58,729 nucleotides of DNA from Anaerolineales bacterium (GCA_016928525.1 JAFGKO010000009.1:1-58729); one strand, 5' to 3'; shown: positions 11,474 through 20,655, counted from the first letter of the stretch. The notes: generated by a model from the letters alone, not told the origin. A program made the numbers and translations.

Positions 11474-12436
11474 ATGTCTAAAATATCTCGTTTGACCCTG
11501 ACAATCGCCGTTGCGATTGCCCTGTTGCTCCCGGCTTGTGGTGCGGAGACCGCAGGTTCTGATTCGGGGGAAATGAAAGGCACGCTGACTATTTCAGGCG
11601 CCTTTGCCCTGTACCCGATGATGACACGCTGGGCAGAAGAGTATCAGAGATTAAACCCGGGCGTGCAGTTCGATATTTCGGCGGGAGGCGCAGGCAAAGG
11701 CATGACCGACGCCCTCTCCGGCGCAGTGGATATCGGCATGGTCTCTCGCGATGTGACAGCCGAAGAAGAGGCCCAGGGCGCTTACTGGGTGCCCGTTACC
11801 AAGGATGCTGTTTTCCCAGTGGTCAACGCTCAGAATCCCGTCTTGGTGGATTTAATGAAAATCGGCTTGAGTCAAGATGTCTTCGAAGGCATCTTCATCA
11901 CTGGTGAGATCAAAACCTGGGGACAGGCCATCGGCAAACCCGAAATCACGGATGAAATCCACGTCTATACGCGCTCGGATGCCTGTGGCGCAGCTGAAAC
12001 CTGGGCCAAGTACTTGGGCGGCAAACAAGAGAACTTGCTGGGCATCGGTGTGTTTGGCGATCCCGGCTTGCTGGATGCGGTCATCAAAGACCCACAGGGC
12101 ATTGGTTTCAACAACCTGAACTATGCCTACGATATGGCCAGTGGAGCAGCAGTGACGGGCGCGGCCATCCTGCCGATCGATGTCAATGGCAACAGCCAGA
12201 TCGACCCTGATGAGACTCTGACAACCAAGGATGAAGCAGTGGCAGCCGTGGCGAATGGTAGATATCCCTCCCCGCCTGCTCGCGTGGAGAACCTGGTTAC
12301 CAATGGGAAACCGGAAGGCTTGGTCCAGGCTTTCATCCAGTGGATCTTGACAGGTGGACAGCAATATCTCGAAGAAGCAGGCTATATCCCGCTACCGCCT
12401 GATCAAGTGGATGCTTCCTTGCTGAAAGTTCAATGA
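11474..12436 (+). CDS. pstS: PstS-like substrate-binding lipoprotein (second copy)
   Basis: Binding protein of 320 aa, paralogous to the one at 9616. The signal ends LLLPAC; the block GTLTISGAFALYPMMTRW and the GGAGKGMTDALSGAVDIG and YTRSDACGAAETW segments are shared. The Shine-Dalgarno is AAAGGAGAA. Its TGA overlaps the ATG of the permease gene (ATGA), so it belongs directly to the importer. Phosphate is the likely substrate by homology. The Rrf2 and TauE/SafE context leaves room for a different oxyanion. Confidence 0.85.
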   Translation: MSKISRLTLTIAVAIALLLPACGAETAGSDSGEMKGTLTISGAFALYPMMTRWAEEYQRLNPGVQFDISAGGAGKGMTDALSGAVDIGMVSRDVTAEEEAQGAYWVPVTKDAVFPVVNAQNPVLVDLMKIGLSQDVFEGIFITGEIKTWGQAIGKPEITDEIHVYTRSDACGAAETWAKYLGGKQENLLGIGVFGDPGLLDAVIKDPQGIGFNNLNYAYDMASGAAVTGAAILPIDVNGNSQIDPDETLTTKDEAVAAVANGRYPSPPARVENLVTNGKPEGLVQAFIQWILTGGQQYLEEAGYIPLPPDQVDASLLKVQ

Positions 12437-13434
12437 GGAGAATTAATCCTGTAGCGGAAACCGGGAGGGATGAAAAGGGGGCGAAAGTCCATCTTTCGCC
12501 CCTCCCGGCACGCCGGGATCAGGATCGCTCGGCTAGCCGGACGCTTTTCTTGCTGACGCTCCTGCCGCCTGCCCTGGTGCTGGTCATCCTGATCGCCCTG
12601 GCTGCCCGTGCCTGGCCTATCCTGGGTGAACATACGCTCTGGGAACTGCTTGCGGGCACCGAATGGAAGCCATTGCAAGGATCATTCGGCTTTTGGCCCT
12701 TTATCGCTGGCACAGTTTGGGTGACGGTTGTAGCAGTAGCCCTCGCCATCCCACCCTGCCTGCTGACCGCCATCTATTTGTCGGAATACGCGCGCCAATC
12801 CATACGTGCGATCATGAAGCCATTACTCGACCTGCTGGCAGCCATCCCCTCGGTGGTCTATGGCGTGTGGGGCATGGTGGCAATTGTGCCCTGGGTGGAA
12901 CATACTCTGGTGCCTTTCTTCAGGCGCTGGCTGGGTTTCTTGCCTTTCTTTGTCAGCGCCAACCCGACCGGCTTCAGCATACTGGCAGGCGGGATCGTCC
13001 TGGCGGTCATGATTGCGCCTTTCATCATTGCTGTAACCTACGAGGTCATGGCTACGGTACCAGAAGGTTTGCGTCAGGCCTCGCTGGCGTTGGGCGCCAC
13101 TCGTTGGCAGACGGTCAAATCCGCGGTGTTGCCGCAGACGTTGCCGGGCATCCTGGCCGGGATTATACTGGGCTCGTCGCGTGCGCTCGGGGAAACGATG
13201 GCGGTGCTGATGGTGGTCGGGAACGTCCCGCAGGTGCCGGGGTCCGTGTTTGATGCGGCCTATCCGCTTCCGGCGCTGATCGCCAACAATTATGGCGAGA
13301 TGATGTCCATCCCTATGTACGACGCGGCGTTGATGGGCGCGGCGTTGATTTTGCTGGTCATTGTGCTGGTCTTCAACGTCGCATCCACGCTCGTCCTGCG
13401 GCGCATCATGGGGCGGGTCAGGAGGGCCTGGTAA
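12433..13434 (+). CDS. pstC: PstC-like ABC importer permease
   Basis: Inner-membrane permease, 333 aa, about six helices. The ABC permease EAA-type loop lies near residues 200-225 (EGLRQASLALGATRWQTVK), and PSVVYGVWG near residue 140 is typical of PstC. The start overlaps the preceding stop (ATGA). The first 35 residues are charged and unusual, and part of them is encoded by a strong hairpin (12478-12502), so the true start could lie further in. It pairs with the PstA-like protein that follows. Confidence 0.87.
   Translation: MRRINPVAETGRDEKGAKVHLSPLPARRDQDRSASRTLFLLTLLPPALVLVILIALAARAWPILGEHTLWELLAGTEWKPLQGSFGFWPFIAGTVWVTVVAVALAIPPCLLTAIYLSEYARQSIRAIMKPLLDLLAAIPSVVYGVWGMVAIVPWVEHTLVPFFRRWLGFLPFFVSANPTGFSILAGGIVLAVMIAPFIIAVTYEVMATVPEGLRQASLALGATRWQTVKSAVLPQTLPGILAGIILGSSRALGETMAVLMVVGNVPQVPGSVFDAAYPLPALIANNYGEMMSIPMYDAALMGAALILLVIVLVFNVASTLVLRRIMGRVRRAW
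12478..12502 (+). other. Stem-loop at the 5' end of the PstC-like gene
   Basis: GGGGCGAAAG (12478-12487) and CTTTCGCCCC (12493-12502) form a perfect 10-bp stem with a 5-nt loop. It lies just after the end of the binding-protein gene. In importer operons such hairpins often raise the level of the binding protein over the permease. Confidence 0.6.
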
Positions 13435-14294
13435 TGAAAAGAGGCTGGCGTAAACGCCATATCGAGGAAGCCATTTTGAATGGGCTAATGCTGATCTCGT
13501 TCCTGGTGGTGGCAGGCGCGCTGGTGCTGATCCTGGGCACGGTGCTGGTCAAAGGCTTGCCTGCGCTGAACTGGCAGATGGTCACGCAAACGCCCAAAGG
13601 CGGCTATTACCTGGGCAAGGAAGGCGGCATCTTGAACGCCATCCTCGGCTCGTTGTACCTGGCCGGCGGCGGGACGCTCCTAGCGCTGATCTTCAGCCTG
13701 CCGATCGCGCTCTACCTGGAAACTTATGTAAGCAAATCACCCTGGGGACGCTATGTGCGACTGTCTCTGGACGTGTTGTGGGGCATCCCCTCTATCGTGT
13801 ACGGCGCATTTGGATTCACGCTCATGCTCAGCCTGGGCTTGCGCGCTTCCCTGTTAGGCGGAATCATTGCCCTGGCGCTGCTTGAACTACCCATCATGAC
13901 GCGTGCTATGGATGAGGTGATCCGCCTGATGCCCGCTGACCTGGAACAGGCTTCTCTGGCGTTGGGCTCGACACGCCTGGAAACCGCCGTCCACGTCGTC
14001 ACGCGCCAGATGCTGCCCGGCATCCTGACTGCCATCCTGCTGGCTTTCGGGCGCGGCATTGGCGATGCGGCCTCGGTGTTATTCACCGCAGGGTACACCG
14101 ACCGTATTCCGACCTCACTAATGCGCCCGGTCGCCTCGCTGCCGCTGGCCGTCTTCTTCCAATTGGGCACGCCCTTCCCGGAAGTGCAGCAACGCGCCTA
14201 TGCCTCCGCGTTGATCCTTACCGTGATTGTGCTGGCTATCAGCCTGGGTTCGCGTTGGGTGGCGGCGCGGATGGGAAAATACACTGTGAAATGA
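13434..14294 (+). CDS. pstA: PstA-like ABC importer permease
   Basis: Second permease of the importer, 286 aa with about six helices. The conserved LDVLWGIPSIVYGAFG segment lies near residue 115 and the EAA loop near residues 165-190 (LMPADLEQASLALGSTRLE). Its start overlaps the PstC stop by one base (TAATG). Heterodimeric PstC/PstA permeases are the hallmark of phosphate importers and argue against single-permease tungstate (Tup) systems. Confidence 0.88.
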   Translation: MKRGWRKRHIEEAILNGLMLISFLVVAGALVLILGTVLVKGLPALNWQMVTQTPKGGYYLGKEGGILNAILGSLYLAGGGTLLALIFSLPIALYLETYVSKSPWGRYVRLSLDVLWGIPSIVYGAFGFTLMLSLGLRASLLGGIIALALLELPIMTRAMDEVIRLMPADLEQASLALGSTRLETAVHVVTRQMLPGILTAILLAFGRGIGDAASVLFTAGYTDRIPTSLMRPVASLPLAVFFQLGTPFPEVQQRAYASALILTVIVLAISLGSRWVAARMGKYTVK

Positions 14295-14308
14295 CGAGGA
14301 AGGAACTT

Positions 14309-15061
14309 ATGGAACCCCACATTCAAATCCGAAACCTGGATGCCTATTACAATAGTCACCAGGCTTTGAAGGGCATCAATCTGGAGATTCCCAAGCAACA
14401 GATCACGGTCATCATGGGACCCTCGGGTTGCGGGAAAACCACCTTGCTCAAAAGCTTGAACCGCTTCCTCGAGCTGACTGATGGCACGCGTATCACCGGA
14501 GAAGTCCTGATCGATAACGAGAACGTATACGCGCGCGAAATGGACGTGACCGAGATCCGCAAGAAAGCTGGCCTGCTGGCGCAACGACCTTACCCGCTGC
14601 CGATGTCCATCTACGATAACGTGGCCTATGGTATGCGCATCCACAACATGAAAAAAGGACGTAACTTGGAGGTGGCTGTCCGGCATTATTTGGAAGTTGC
14701 CGGTCTTTGGGACGAGGTCAAGGATCGCCTGCATGCCCCCGCTATGGGACTGTCCATTGGCCAGCAACAACGCTTATGCCTGGCGCGCGGGCTGGCTGTC
14801 GAGCCGGAAATTCTGTTGGGAGACGAGCCCACCTCGGCGCTCGATCCCATCTCCGCTCAACACATCGAGGGTCGCTTGCAAGACTTGAAAGAAAAATATA
14901 CCATCGTGCTGGTGACTCATATCCTGCGCCAGGCCAAACGGTTGGCAGATTATGTCATTTTTATGTATTTGGGAGAAGTGGTGGAAGCCGGTCCAGCGCA
15001 GGAAGTCTTCGAGAATCCCAAGGAGGCGCGCACGCGGGCATATTTGGAAGGACAGTTTTAG
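14309..15061 (+). CDS. pstB: PstB-like ABC importer ATPase
   Basis: ATPase of 250 aa. Walker A is GPSGCGKTT, the signature SIGQQQRLCLARGL is slightly degenerate, and Walker B is ILLGDEPTSALD followed by the switch His in LVTH. The phosphate-type feature LLKSLNRFLEL after Walker A is present. I chose ATG 14309, preceded by GAGGAAGG, over ATG 14291, which overlaps the PstA stop but has no ribosome site. It ends the importer operon. Confidence 0.9.
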   Translation: MEPHIQIRNLDAYYNSHQALKGINLEIPKQQITVIMGPSGCGKTTLLKSLNRFLELTDGTRITGEVLIDNENVYAREMDVTEIRKKAGLLAQRPYPLPMSIYDNVAYGMRIHNMKKGRNLEVAVRHYLEVAGLWDEVKDRLHAPAMGLSIGQQQRLCLARGLAVEPEILLGDEPTSALDPISAQHIEGRLQDLKEKYTIVLVTHILRQAKRLADYVIFMYLGEVVEAGPAQEVFENPKEARTRAYLEGQF

Positions 15062-15096
15062 CTGCAAACAGTGGGTGAGAAGCAGCAAGAATTGTT

Positions 15097-15129
15097 GAGT
15101 CTAGATCAGTTTCTCTTCTGATCGGACTC
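15097..15129 (+). terminator. Stem-loop after the importer operon
   Basis: GAGTC-TA-GATCAG pairs with CTGATC-G-GACTC around an 8-nt loop. There is no long T run, so it may be a weak terminator or a 3'-end stabiliser. Confidence 0.45.
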
Positions 15130-15180
15130 CGCCTCAACTCTTTTCTAAATTGTCAGTCGTGTTTGTTACATATGACACGA

Positions 15181-15209
15181 TTGACTTTGCATTTCCTGTG
15201 GTATACAAT
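15181..15209 (+). promoter_or_regulatory. Sigma-70-type promoter of the formate hydrogenlyase operon
   Basis: TTGACT (15181-15186) and TACAAT (15204-15209) are separated by 17 nt. This predicts a start near 15216 and a leader of about 115 nt before the first gene. Confidence 0.55.
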
Positions 15210-15219
15210 GATTCTAAGA

Positions 15220-15235
15220 TGTGATATTTATCACA
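15220..15235 (+). promoter_or_regulatory. Crp/Fnr-family operator TGTGA-N6-TCACA
   Basis: Perfect palindromic half-sites TGTGA and TCACA with spacer TATTTA. It lies just downstream of the predicted start point, so it would repress the 15181 promoter, or activate another promoter nearer the gene. It shares its half-sites with those at 39523, 45119 and 48197. Confidence 0.6.
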
Positions 15236-15331
15236 AATCCGTCTAAGTTCGCGCCAAAGGACGGTATCTGGGAGCATCTTGGAGCGCCATCTCAACTTTT
15301 GTGGCCTTATTTGGGTCACGGAGGAGGGCCT

Positions 15332-17404
15332 ATGCAACGTGCTTCCATCGCAAGTGTCTGCCCGTATTGTGGGGTCGGGTGTGGCTTATATATCACCACC
15401 GAAGCGGGCAAGATCACCGGCCTGGACTACATGACCGAGCATCCCGTCAATGAGGGAGCCTTATGTCCAAAGGGAAATGCCAGTTTGGACATTGTCTATC
15501 ACCATGACAGACTGCTCTATCCCATGCAGCGGGTGGACGGTCGCCTCGAACGCATCTCGTGGACAGAGGCGCTGACCACTGTTGCAGCGCGCCTGCACCG
15601 CATCCAGGCCGAGTCCGGGCCGGATGCGCTGGGTTTCCTGGCCTCGGCCAAGGCGACCAACGAGGAGAATTATCTCTTCCAGAAACTGGCGCGCATGCTC
15701 GGGACCAACAACATCGACCATTGCGCCCGTCTCTGACACAGTCCCACAGTGGCCGGTCTGGCCGCTACCCTGGGCTCGGGCGCAATGACCAATCCCATCG
15801 TCGATCTGGCCAACGCTGACTGCATCTTTGTGATCGGCTCCAACTTTGCCGAGAACCACCCTATCGTCTCACGTTGGGTGCTGGATGCGAAACAGCGCGG
15901 CGCGACGCTGATTGTGGCTGACCCGCGTTTCACTCCTACCGCCTGGTCGGCAGACTTGTTCCTGCCGCTTTTACCCGGCACTGACACGTCGCTCGTCAAC
16001 GCGATGATGAATGTCATCATTGCAGAGGGATTGTGGAATGAGGAGTTTGTTGAGGAACGCGTGGATGGCTTTGATGACCTGTGCGATATGGTCTCGCTAT
16101 ACCCGCCAGAGCGCGCCGCAAAAATTACGGGTGTTCCAGCAGAGGATATTGTCAAGGCGGCGCGGGCGTATGCCACAGCAGAGGCCTCATCTATTGTGTA
16201 TTGCATGGGCATCACCCAACACACCTGTGGCACCGAGACGGTCAAGAATCTGGCCAACCTTGCCATGTTGACCGGACAGATCGGCCGGCCCGGTACAGGT
16301 GTCAACCCGCTGCGCGGCCAGGACAACGTGCAAGGTGCCTGCGATATGGGCGCGCTACCCAATGTCTACCCCGGATACCAGCCGGTGACGGATGAAGCCA
16401 ACCGCACCAGCTTTGCCCGCGCCTGGGGGCTTGCGCCGGAAGACCTGTCGCTCAAGAACGGGCTGACGCTGGTCGAAATGACGCAGGCCATTGACGAAGG
16501 AAAACTGCGCGGCATGGTCATCCTGGGAGAGAATCCGGTTGTGGGCGACCCGAATGCCGCGCATGTGACGGAAGCGCTTAAAAAGCTGGACTTCCTGGCC
16601 GTGATCGAAATCTTCCCCTCCGAAACAACTGAACTGGCGCATGTGATCTTGCCAGCGGCGTCGTTCGCCGAGAAACGCGGCACCAAGACCGCCACCGACC
16701 GCCGTGTGCAGTGGCTGGAACGTGCCGTCGAACCGGTTGGCGAAGCCATGGCCGACTGGAAGATCATCTGTCGCCTGGCGGCGCGCATGGGCTTCGAGAA
16801 GGCCTTCACCTATCCGCACGAGGAGGCCATCTTCTACGAAATCCGGGCGATGGTGCTTAGTTATGCCGGTCTCAGCCCGGAGCGATTGCAGAACACAATT
16901 GGAGGCATCCCCTGGCCATGCCTGGACACAGACGATCCTGGTATGCCGATCCTGTACACCAAATCCTTCAACCGCCCTGGCGGAAAAGGGAAAATGTCGC
17001 CAGTAGAATATCTCCCGCCTGCCGAAGCCACATCTGACGAATATCCGCTGGTGCTGACTAGCGGGCGCGTCGTGCTGCACTACAACGCCGGAGCAATGAC
17101 GCGCCGCACGCGTGCCTTGCAAGAGCGCGAGCCGGAACTGTTCGTGCAGGTCAACCCGCAGACCGCTGAGTCCTACGGGGTTCGGGAACTGGCCGAGGCG
17201 TTCGTTACAACGCGCAGGGGAGAAGCCAAAGCGAAGGTGCGCATTACTCGTCGTATCCCGCCCGGGGTGCTGTTCATGCCTTTCCATTTCCCTGAAATGA
17301 ACTTCCTGACCAATGACGCGCTCGACCCGACTGCCAAGATTCCCGAATACAAGGTGGCCGCCTGCCGCATTCGGCCGGTTGAGGAAGGAGGCGGCCATGC
17401 CTAA
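15332..17404 (+). CDS. fdhF: Selenocysteine-containing formate dehydrogenase, catalytic subunit
   Basis: Molybdenum or tungsten bis-MGD formate dehydrogenase of the FdhF type, oxidising formate to CO2 for the adjacent hydrogenase. The frame is open from ATG 15332 (Shine-Dalgarno GGAGGAGG) to 17404 except for TGA at codon 135. That is where FdhF-type enzymes carry catalytic Sec or Cys: the context reads HCARL-[TGA]-HSPTVAGL. With Sec the product is 690 aa, a normal length. The N-terminal 4Fe-4S site is CPYCGVGC with the last Cys in GALCPKG; the C-terminal molybdopterin-binding domain starts near residue 565. No Tat signal is present, so it acts in the cytoplasm. The next gene overlaps it by 8 nt. 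A SECIS-like hairpin follows the TGA. Confidence 0.95.
15734..15736 (+). other. In-frame TGA read as selenocysteine (formate dehydrogenase residue 135)
   Basis: TGA aligns with the catalytic Sec140 of E. coli FdhF (context VUHGPSVAGL there, LUHSPTVAGL here). Both flanks are highly conserved and in the same frame. Confidence 0.93.
15748..15766 (+). promoter_or_regulatory. Bacterial SECIS hairpin of the formate dehydrogenase gene
   Basis: AGTGGCC pairs with GGCCGCT (one G-T pair) around the loop GGTCT. The loop begins 18 nt after the TGA. From memory, GGUCU is the apical sequence recognised by SelB in the E. coli fdhF element, at the same spacing, and the Moorella element has a similar GCCGGUCUGGC core. 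Confidence 0.88.
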
Positions 17405-17918
17405 GGTCTTTTATCTTGACGTGACGCGCTGCACTGGTTGCCGCGCCTGCGAGGTGGCTTGCGAGCGCGAGCATCACGGCCGCTCGAACATGTTTGTGCA
17501 GGTGATCGATGAAAGTTACGCCGTGCCGATCAATTGCCGCCACTGTGAGGAGAACCCTTGTATCGAGGTCTGCCCCACGCAGGCCATCCATCGCGAAACG
17601 CCCGACATCGTCTCGATTGCGTCGATGAAGTGTATCGGCTGCCAGTTGTGCTCGCTGGCCTGCCCGTTCGGCGCGATCTGGTTCGACAAGTTGAGCAAAG
17701 TAGCCCGCAAGTGCGACCGCTGCCTGGCCCGCCTGGAACGCGGCGAGGAACCGGCCTGCGTGACCACCTGCTCGGCGCGGGCGCTGGCTTATGGCGAAAT
17801 GCACGAGATGATAGCGCTGGCCGAAGAACGCGGTGAACACGCCATCTTCCATCGCTCCAGCGGCGATTTCGGCACGCTGGTGACCATCCCGCGCAGTTGG
17901 AACGGAAAAGGAGAGTAA
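17397..17918 (+). CDS. Four-cluster ferredoxin subunit of formate dehydrogenase (HycB-like)
   Basis: Electron-transfer protein of 173 aa carrying sixteen cysteines for four 4Fe-4S clusters: CTGCRACEVAC, CRHCEENPCIEVCP, CIGCQLCSLACP and CDRCLARL with CVTTC. It would pass electrons from formate dehydrogenase to the hydrogenase arm, as HycB does in E. coli. The start at ATG 17397 (GGAGG) overlaps the dehydrogenase stop. There is no membrane anchor, which fits the cytoplasmic hydrogenlyase type. Confidence 0.92.
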   Translation: MPKVFYLDVTRCTGCRACEVACEREHHGRSNMFVQVIDESYAVPINCRHCEENPCIEVCPTQAIHRETPDIVSIASMKCIGCQLCSLACPFGAIWFDKLSKVARKCDRCLARLERGEEPACVTTCSARALAYGEMHEMIALAEERGEHAIFHRSSGDFGTLVTIPRSWNGKGE

Positions 17919-17919
17919 C

Positions 17920-19662
17920 ATGCTGCTCGACACCAAGACAACCATCTCCCAAGATTTACAGGAGCGCCTGCGGTCTCCCTATCTGCGGATCGACGAAATC
18001 CGTGAGGACATGATCATTGCCAGCGCTTCGCCCCAGGACCTTGTGCCTGCTGTCCGTTTTATCCACGATATGCTCGGCGGACGGTTCATGACCTCTGCTG
18101 GGGCAGATATGCGTCCATTAAATGGCATGTACCAGGTGACGCAGTTGTTTGCGCTGGACAAAGAGAAGGCCTTCCTGGTGTTGAACGTGGAAATCGACCC
18201 GGCGCAGGCCAGCATCCCAAGCATTGTGGGTATCATCCCCGGTGCGGGCTGGGCCGAGCGCGAAGTGTACGACATGATCGGCGTGGAGCCTATCGGCCAT
18301 CCCGACCCGCGCCGCCTGGTGCTGCCCGACGACTGGCCGGATAATGTTCATCCGCTGCGCAAGGATTTCAAGGTGGACGAACGTCCGCCCGCCGCGCCGG
18401 AGAACAAGGTGCGCATCAATATCCCGCCCAAAGATGCCAGCGTGCTGCCGATTGGCCCGTTCTTCCCCACGCTGGAAGAGCCAGTCTTCATCAACCTGTT
18501 CGTGCATGGCGAAGAGATCGTTGGCATGGATTATCGCGGTTTCTACGGACATCGCGGCGTGGAGAAACTGGCTGATGCAGATTTGACCTACCAGCAGGTG
18601 CCTTACATCGCCGAACGCATCTGCGGCATATGAGGGTGTGTTCACAGTACGTGTTACTGTCAAGCCATTGAAAAAGCCGCAGGGATCGAAGTCCCTCGCC
18701 GCGCCCGTTATATCCGCACCATCCTGCTCGAGCTGGAACGCATCCACAGTCACTTGCTGTGGGTCGGGCTGGCCTGTCACTTCATCGGGTTCGACACGCT
18801 CTTCATGCAGACCTGGCGTATCCGCGAGCCGGTCATGTGGCTGACCGAGTACCTGACCGGAAACCGCAAAACCTACGGCATGAACAAGGTCGGCGGCGTG
18901 GCGCGTGACCTGCCGCCTGACTATGTGGAACGAATCCTGCCTGTGGTGGGCAAAATAGAAACCGAAGTATTGGGAGCAGTGGATGCCATCCTGGGCGATT
19001 CATCCTTGCAGGCGCGCCTGGCAGGGACGGGCATTATCACGCCCGAAGACGCGCGCGCCTTCTGTGTGTTGGGTCCCACTGCACGCGGTTCCGGCGTGGA
19101 CATCGATGCCCGCCGCGACCATCCTTTTGCGGCCTACGACGAAGTGGAGTTCGAAGTCTGTGTGGAGCAGGGCTGCGACATCTGGGCGCGTACGCTGGTG
19201 CGTATCCGCGAGACGATTGAAGCGATCAAGATAATCCGCCAACTCCTGGATAAAATGCCGGGCGGCCCGGTGATGGCCGAGTTCGACGAAATCCCACCTT
19301 ACCGGGTGGCTGTCAGTTCGGTGGAAGCGCCGCGCGGCGAAGTCCATCATTACGCCATGACTGGCCCGGACAACCGCCCATACCGCTGGCGGGTGCGCGC
19401 CCCATCCTACAACAACCTGCAAGTCGTCCCGTCCATGTTGCGCGGGCAAAAGATCGCAGATGCGCCCATTAGTGTGGGCAGCCTTGATCCGTGCTTCTCC
19501 TGCACCGAGCGCATGGCCGTGATCGATAAGGACAGCGGCGCGGTTAAAGTTTACAAACAGCAAGAATTGCTGGATATGTTCAAGAAGTCTAAAGAGTCGA
19601 ACAGGTCTGACGAGTCTGACCTGTCAGACCTGTCAGACATGGAGACGGAATCCGATGTTTAG
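17920..19662 (+). CDS. hycE: HycE-like NiFe-hydrogenase large subunit with candidate selenocysteine
   Basis: Group 4 (Ech/Hyc-type) hydrogenase catalytic subunit with a NuoC-like N-terminal domain (residues 1-170) fused to the NuoD/HycE domain. One in-frame TGA at codon 238 interrupts it. The frame before (AERICGI) and after (GCVHSTCYCQAIEKAAG) is perfectly conserved, so the N-terminal motif RxCGxC reads RICGI-[TGA]. With readthrough the product is 580 aa, the size of HycE. The C-terminal motif DPCFSCTERM (Cys525, Cys528) is all cysteine. Cleavage after Arg531 by the HycI-like protease would remove a 49-residue tail. A perfect hairpin follows the TGA. A nonsense mutation is the alternative, but the same operon already encodes a selenoprotein. 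Confidence 0.9.
18631..18633 (+). other. In-frame TGA, candidate selenocysteine 238 of the hydrogenase large subunit
   Basis: TGA replaces the second cysteine of the N-terminal RxCGxC motif, a Ni-Fe bridging ligand in known structures (Cys68 in D. gigas numbering). Known NiFeSe hydrogenases carry Sec in the C-terminal motif instead. Confidence 0.72.
18644..18660 (+). promoter_or_regulatory. Candidate SECIS hairpin in the hydrogenase gene
   Basis: ACAGTA (18644-18649) and TACTGT (18655-18660) form a perfect 6-bp stem around CGTGT. The stem can extend by TT/AA beyond one C-C mismatch. The loop starts 17 nt after the TGA and has G as its second base, which fits the loose bacterial SECIS rules. 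It lacks the GGTCT loop of the formate dehydrogenase element. Confidence 0.62.
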
Positions 19663-20191
19663 ACACACGATTTCCGAACTCAAAGAAGCCCTGGTCTGCC
19701 TGAAGGCCGGGCAGGTGACGCTGCATTATCCCTTCGAGCCAAGCCCGGTGGAAGATACCTTCCGTGGTCGGCCGGTGCTGAACACACGCAAGTGCATGTG
19801 TTGCGGCGCCTGCGCCAATGCCTGCCCGGCGCGTTTGATTACACTAACTGACAGCGACGGCATCCGCGCCTTGCATTTCGAACTGGGACGCTGCACGTAC
19901 TGCGGCAATTGCCGCGATGTCTGCCCACAGGAGGCCATCGAGATGTCGACGCAGTTCGAGACATCTACCGCCAACCCTGAGGATCTGGTCATCCACGCCG
20001 AGTTTTACCTGCAAACCTGCCGCGAATGCGGCGCAGTGATCGCTACACAGCGCGAAGTGGACGTGGTGCGCGAAAAATTGAGTAACAGCCCGGTGCATAC
20101 AAATTACGCTGATTATTTCGATCTCTGTATTACCTGTCGCCGCAAACAGGCCATCCATGCCCCGTCCCTGACGTTGGAGGTGGTGCCATGA
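19655..20191 (+). CDS. hycF: HycF/NuoI-like ferredoxin subunit
   Basis: Two-cluster 4Fe-4S protein of 178 aa that relays electrons within the hydrogenase arm. The motifs are CMCCGACANACP and CTYCGNCRDVCP, both ending in the usual proline. A C-terminal extension has two further pairs, CRECG and CITCR, likely a small zinc-ribbon fold as in HycF-type proteins. The start overlaps the large-subunit stop by 8 nt; the following gene overlaps its stop by 4 nt. Confidence 0.88.
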   Translation: MFRHTISELKEALVCLKAGQVTLHYPFEPSPVEDTFRGRPVLNTRKCMCCGACANACPARLITLTDSDGIRALHFELGRCTYCGNCRDVCPQEAIEMSTQFETSTANPEDLVIHAEFYLQTCRECGAVIATQREVDVVREKLSNSPVHTNYADYFDLCITCRRKQAIHAPSLTLEVVP

Positions 20192-20655
20192 GCAACACAC
20201 TCGATAAGGCACTCAATTGGTGCTTCAAGAAATCCATCTGGGTCTATCACGTCAACGCGGGCGGGTGCAACGGCTGTGATATCGAAATCCTGGATGTGCT
20301 CACACCTTACTACGATGTGGAACGCTTCGGCATCAAGCTGGTGCATACGCCCCGTCATGCGGATGCGCTGCTCGTGGCCGGTCCGGTCACACGCCAGGTG
20401 CGGGAAAGGGTCTTGCGCATTTACGAGGCAACCCCAGATCCCAAACTGGTCGTTGGGGTGGGGTCTTGCGCCATGGGTGGCGGTATCTGGCATAACTCCT
20501 ATGCCACCCTGGGTGGCCTGGGTAACGTGTTGCCGGTCGCCATCTACATCCCTGGCTGCCCGCCTCGTCCGGAAGCGATTTTGTATGGCGTAGCCCAGGC
20601 GCTTGGATTGGTGCCGCAACAGGTGAAGAAACAGGAATACCTGGAGGTGACATGA
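20188..20655 (+). CDS. hycG: HycG/NuoB-like hydrogenase small subunit
   Basis: Small subunit of 155 aa carrying the proximal 4Fe-4S cluster next to the NiFe site. The NuoB-type motifs are GGCNGCDIEI, VGSCAMGGG and PGCPPRPEAI. There is no signal peptide, as expected for a cytoplasm-facing group 4 enzyme. ATGA overlap with the gene before and a 4-nt overlap with the gene after indicate translational coupling. Confidence 0.93.
   Translation: MSNTLDKALNWCFKKSIWVYHVNAGGCNGCDIEILDVLTPYYDVERFGIKLVHTPRHADALLVAGPVTRQVRERVLRIYEATPDPKLVVGVGSCAMGGGIWHNSYATLGGLGNVLPVAIYIPGCPPRPEAILYGVAQALGLVPQQVKKQEYLEVT

Noticed and set aside
15734..18633. General reassignment of UGA to a sense codon
   Set aside because: Many intact genes in the window end in TGA at normal family lengths, so UGA is a standard stop. 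Only codons with a Sec or Cys context are read through.
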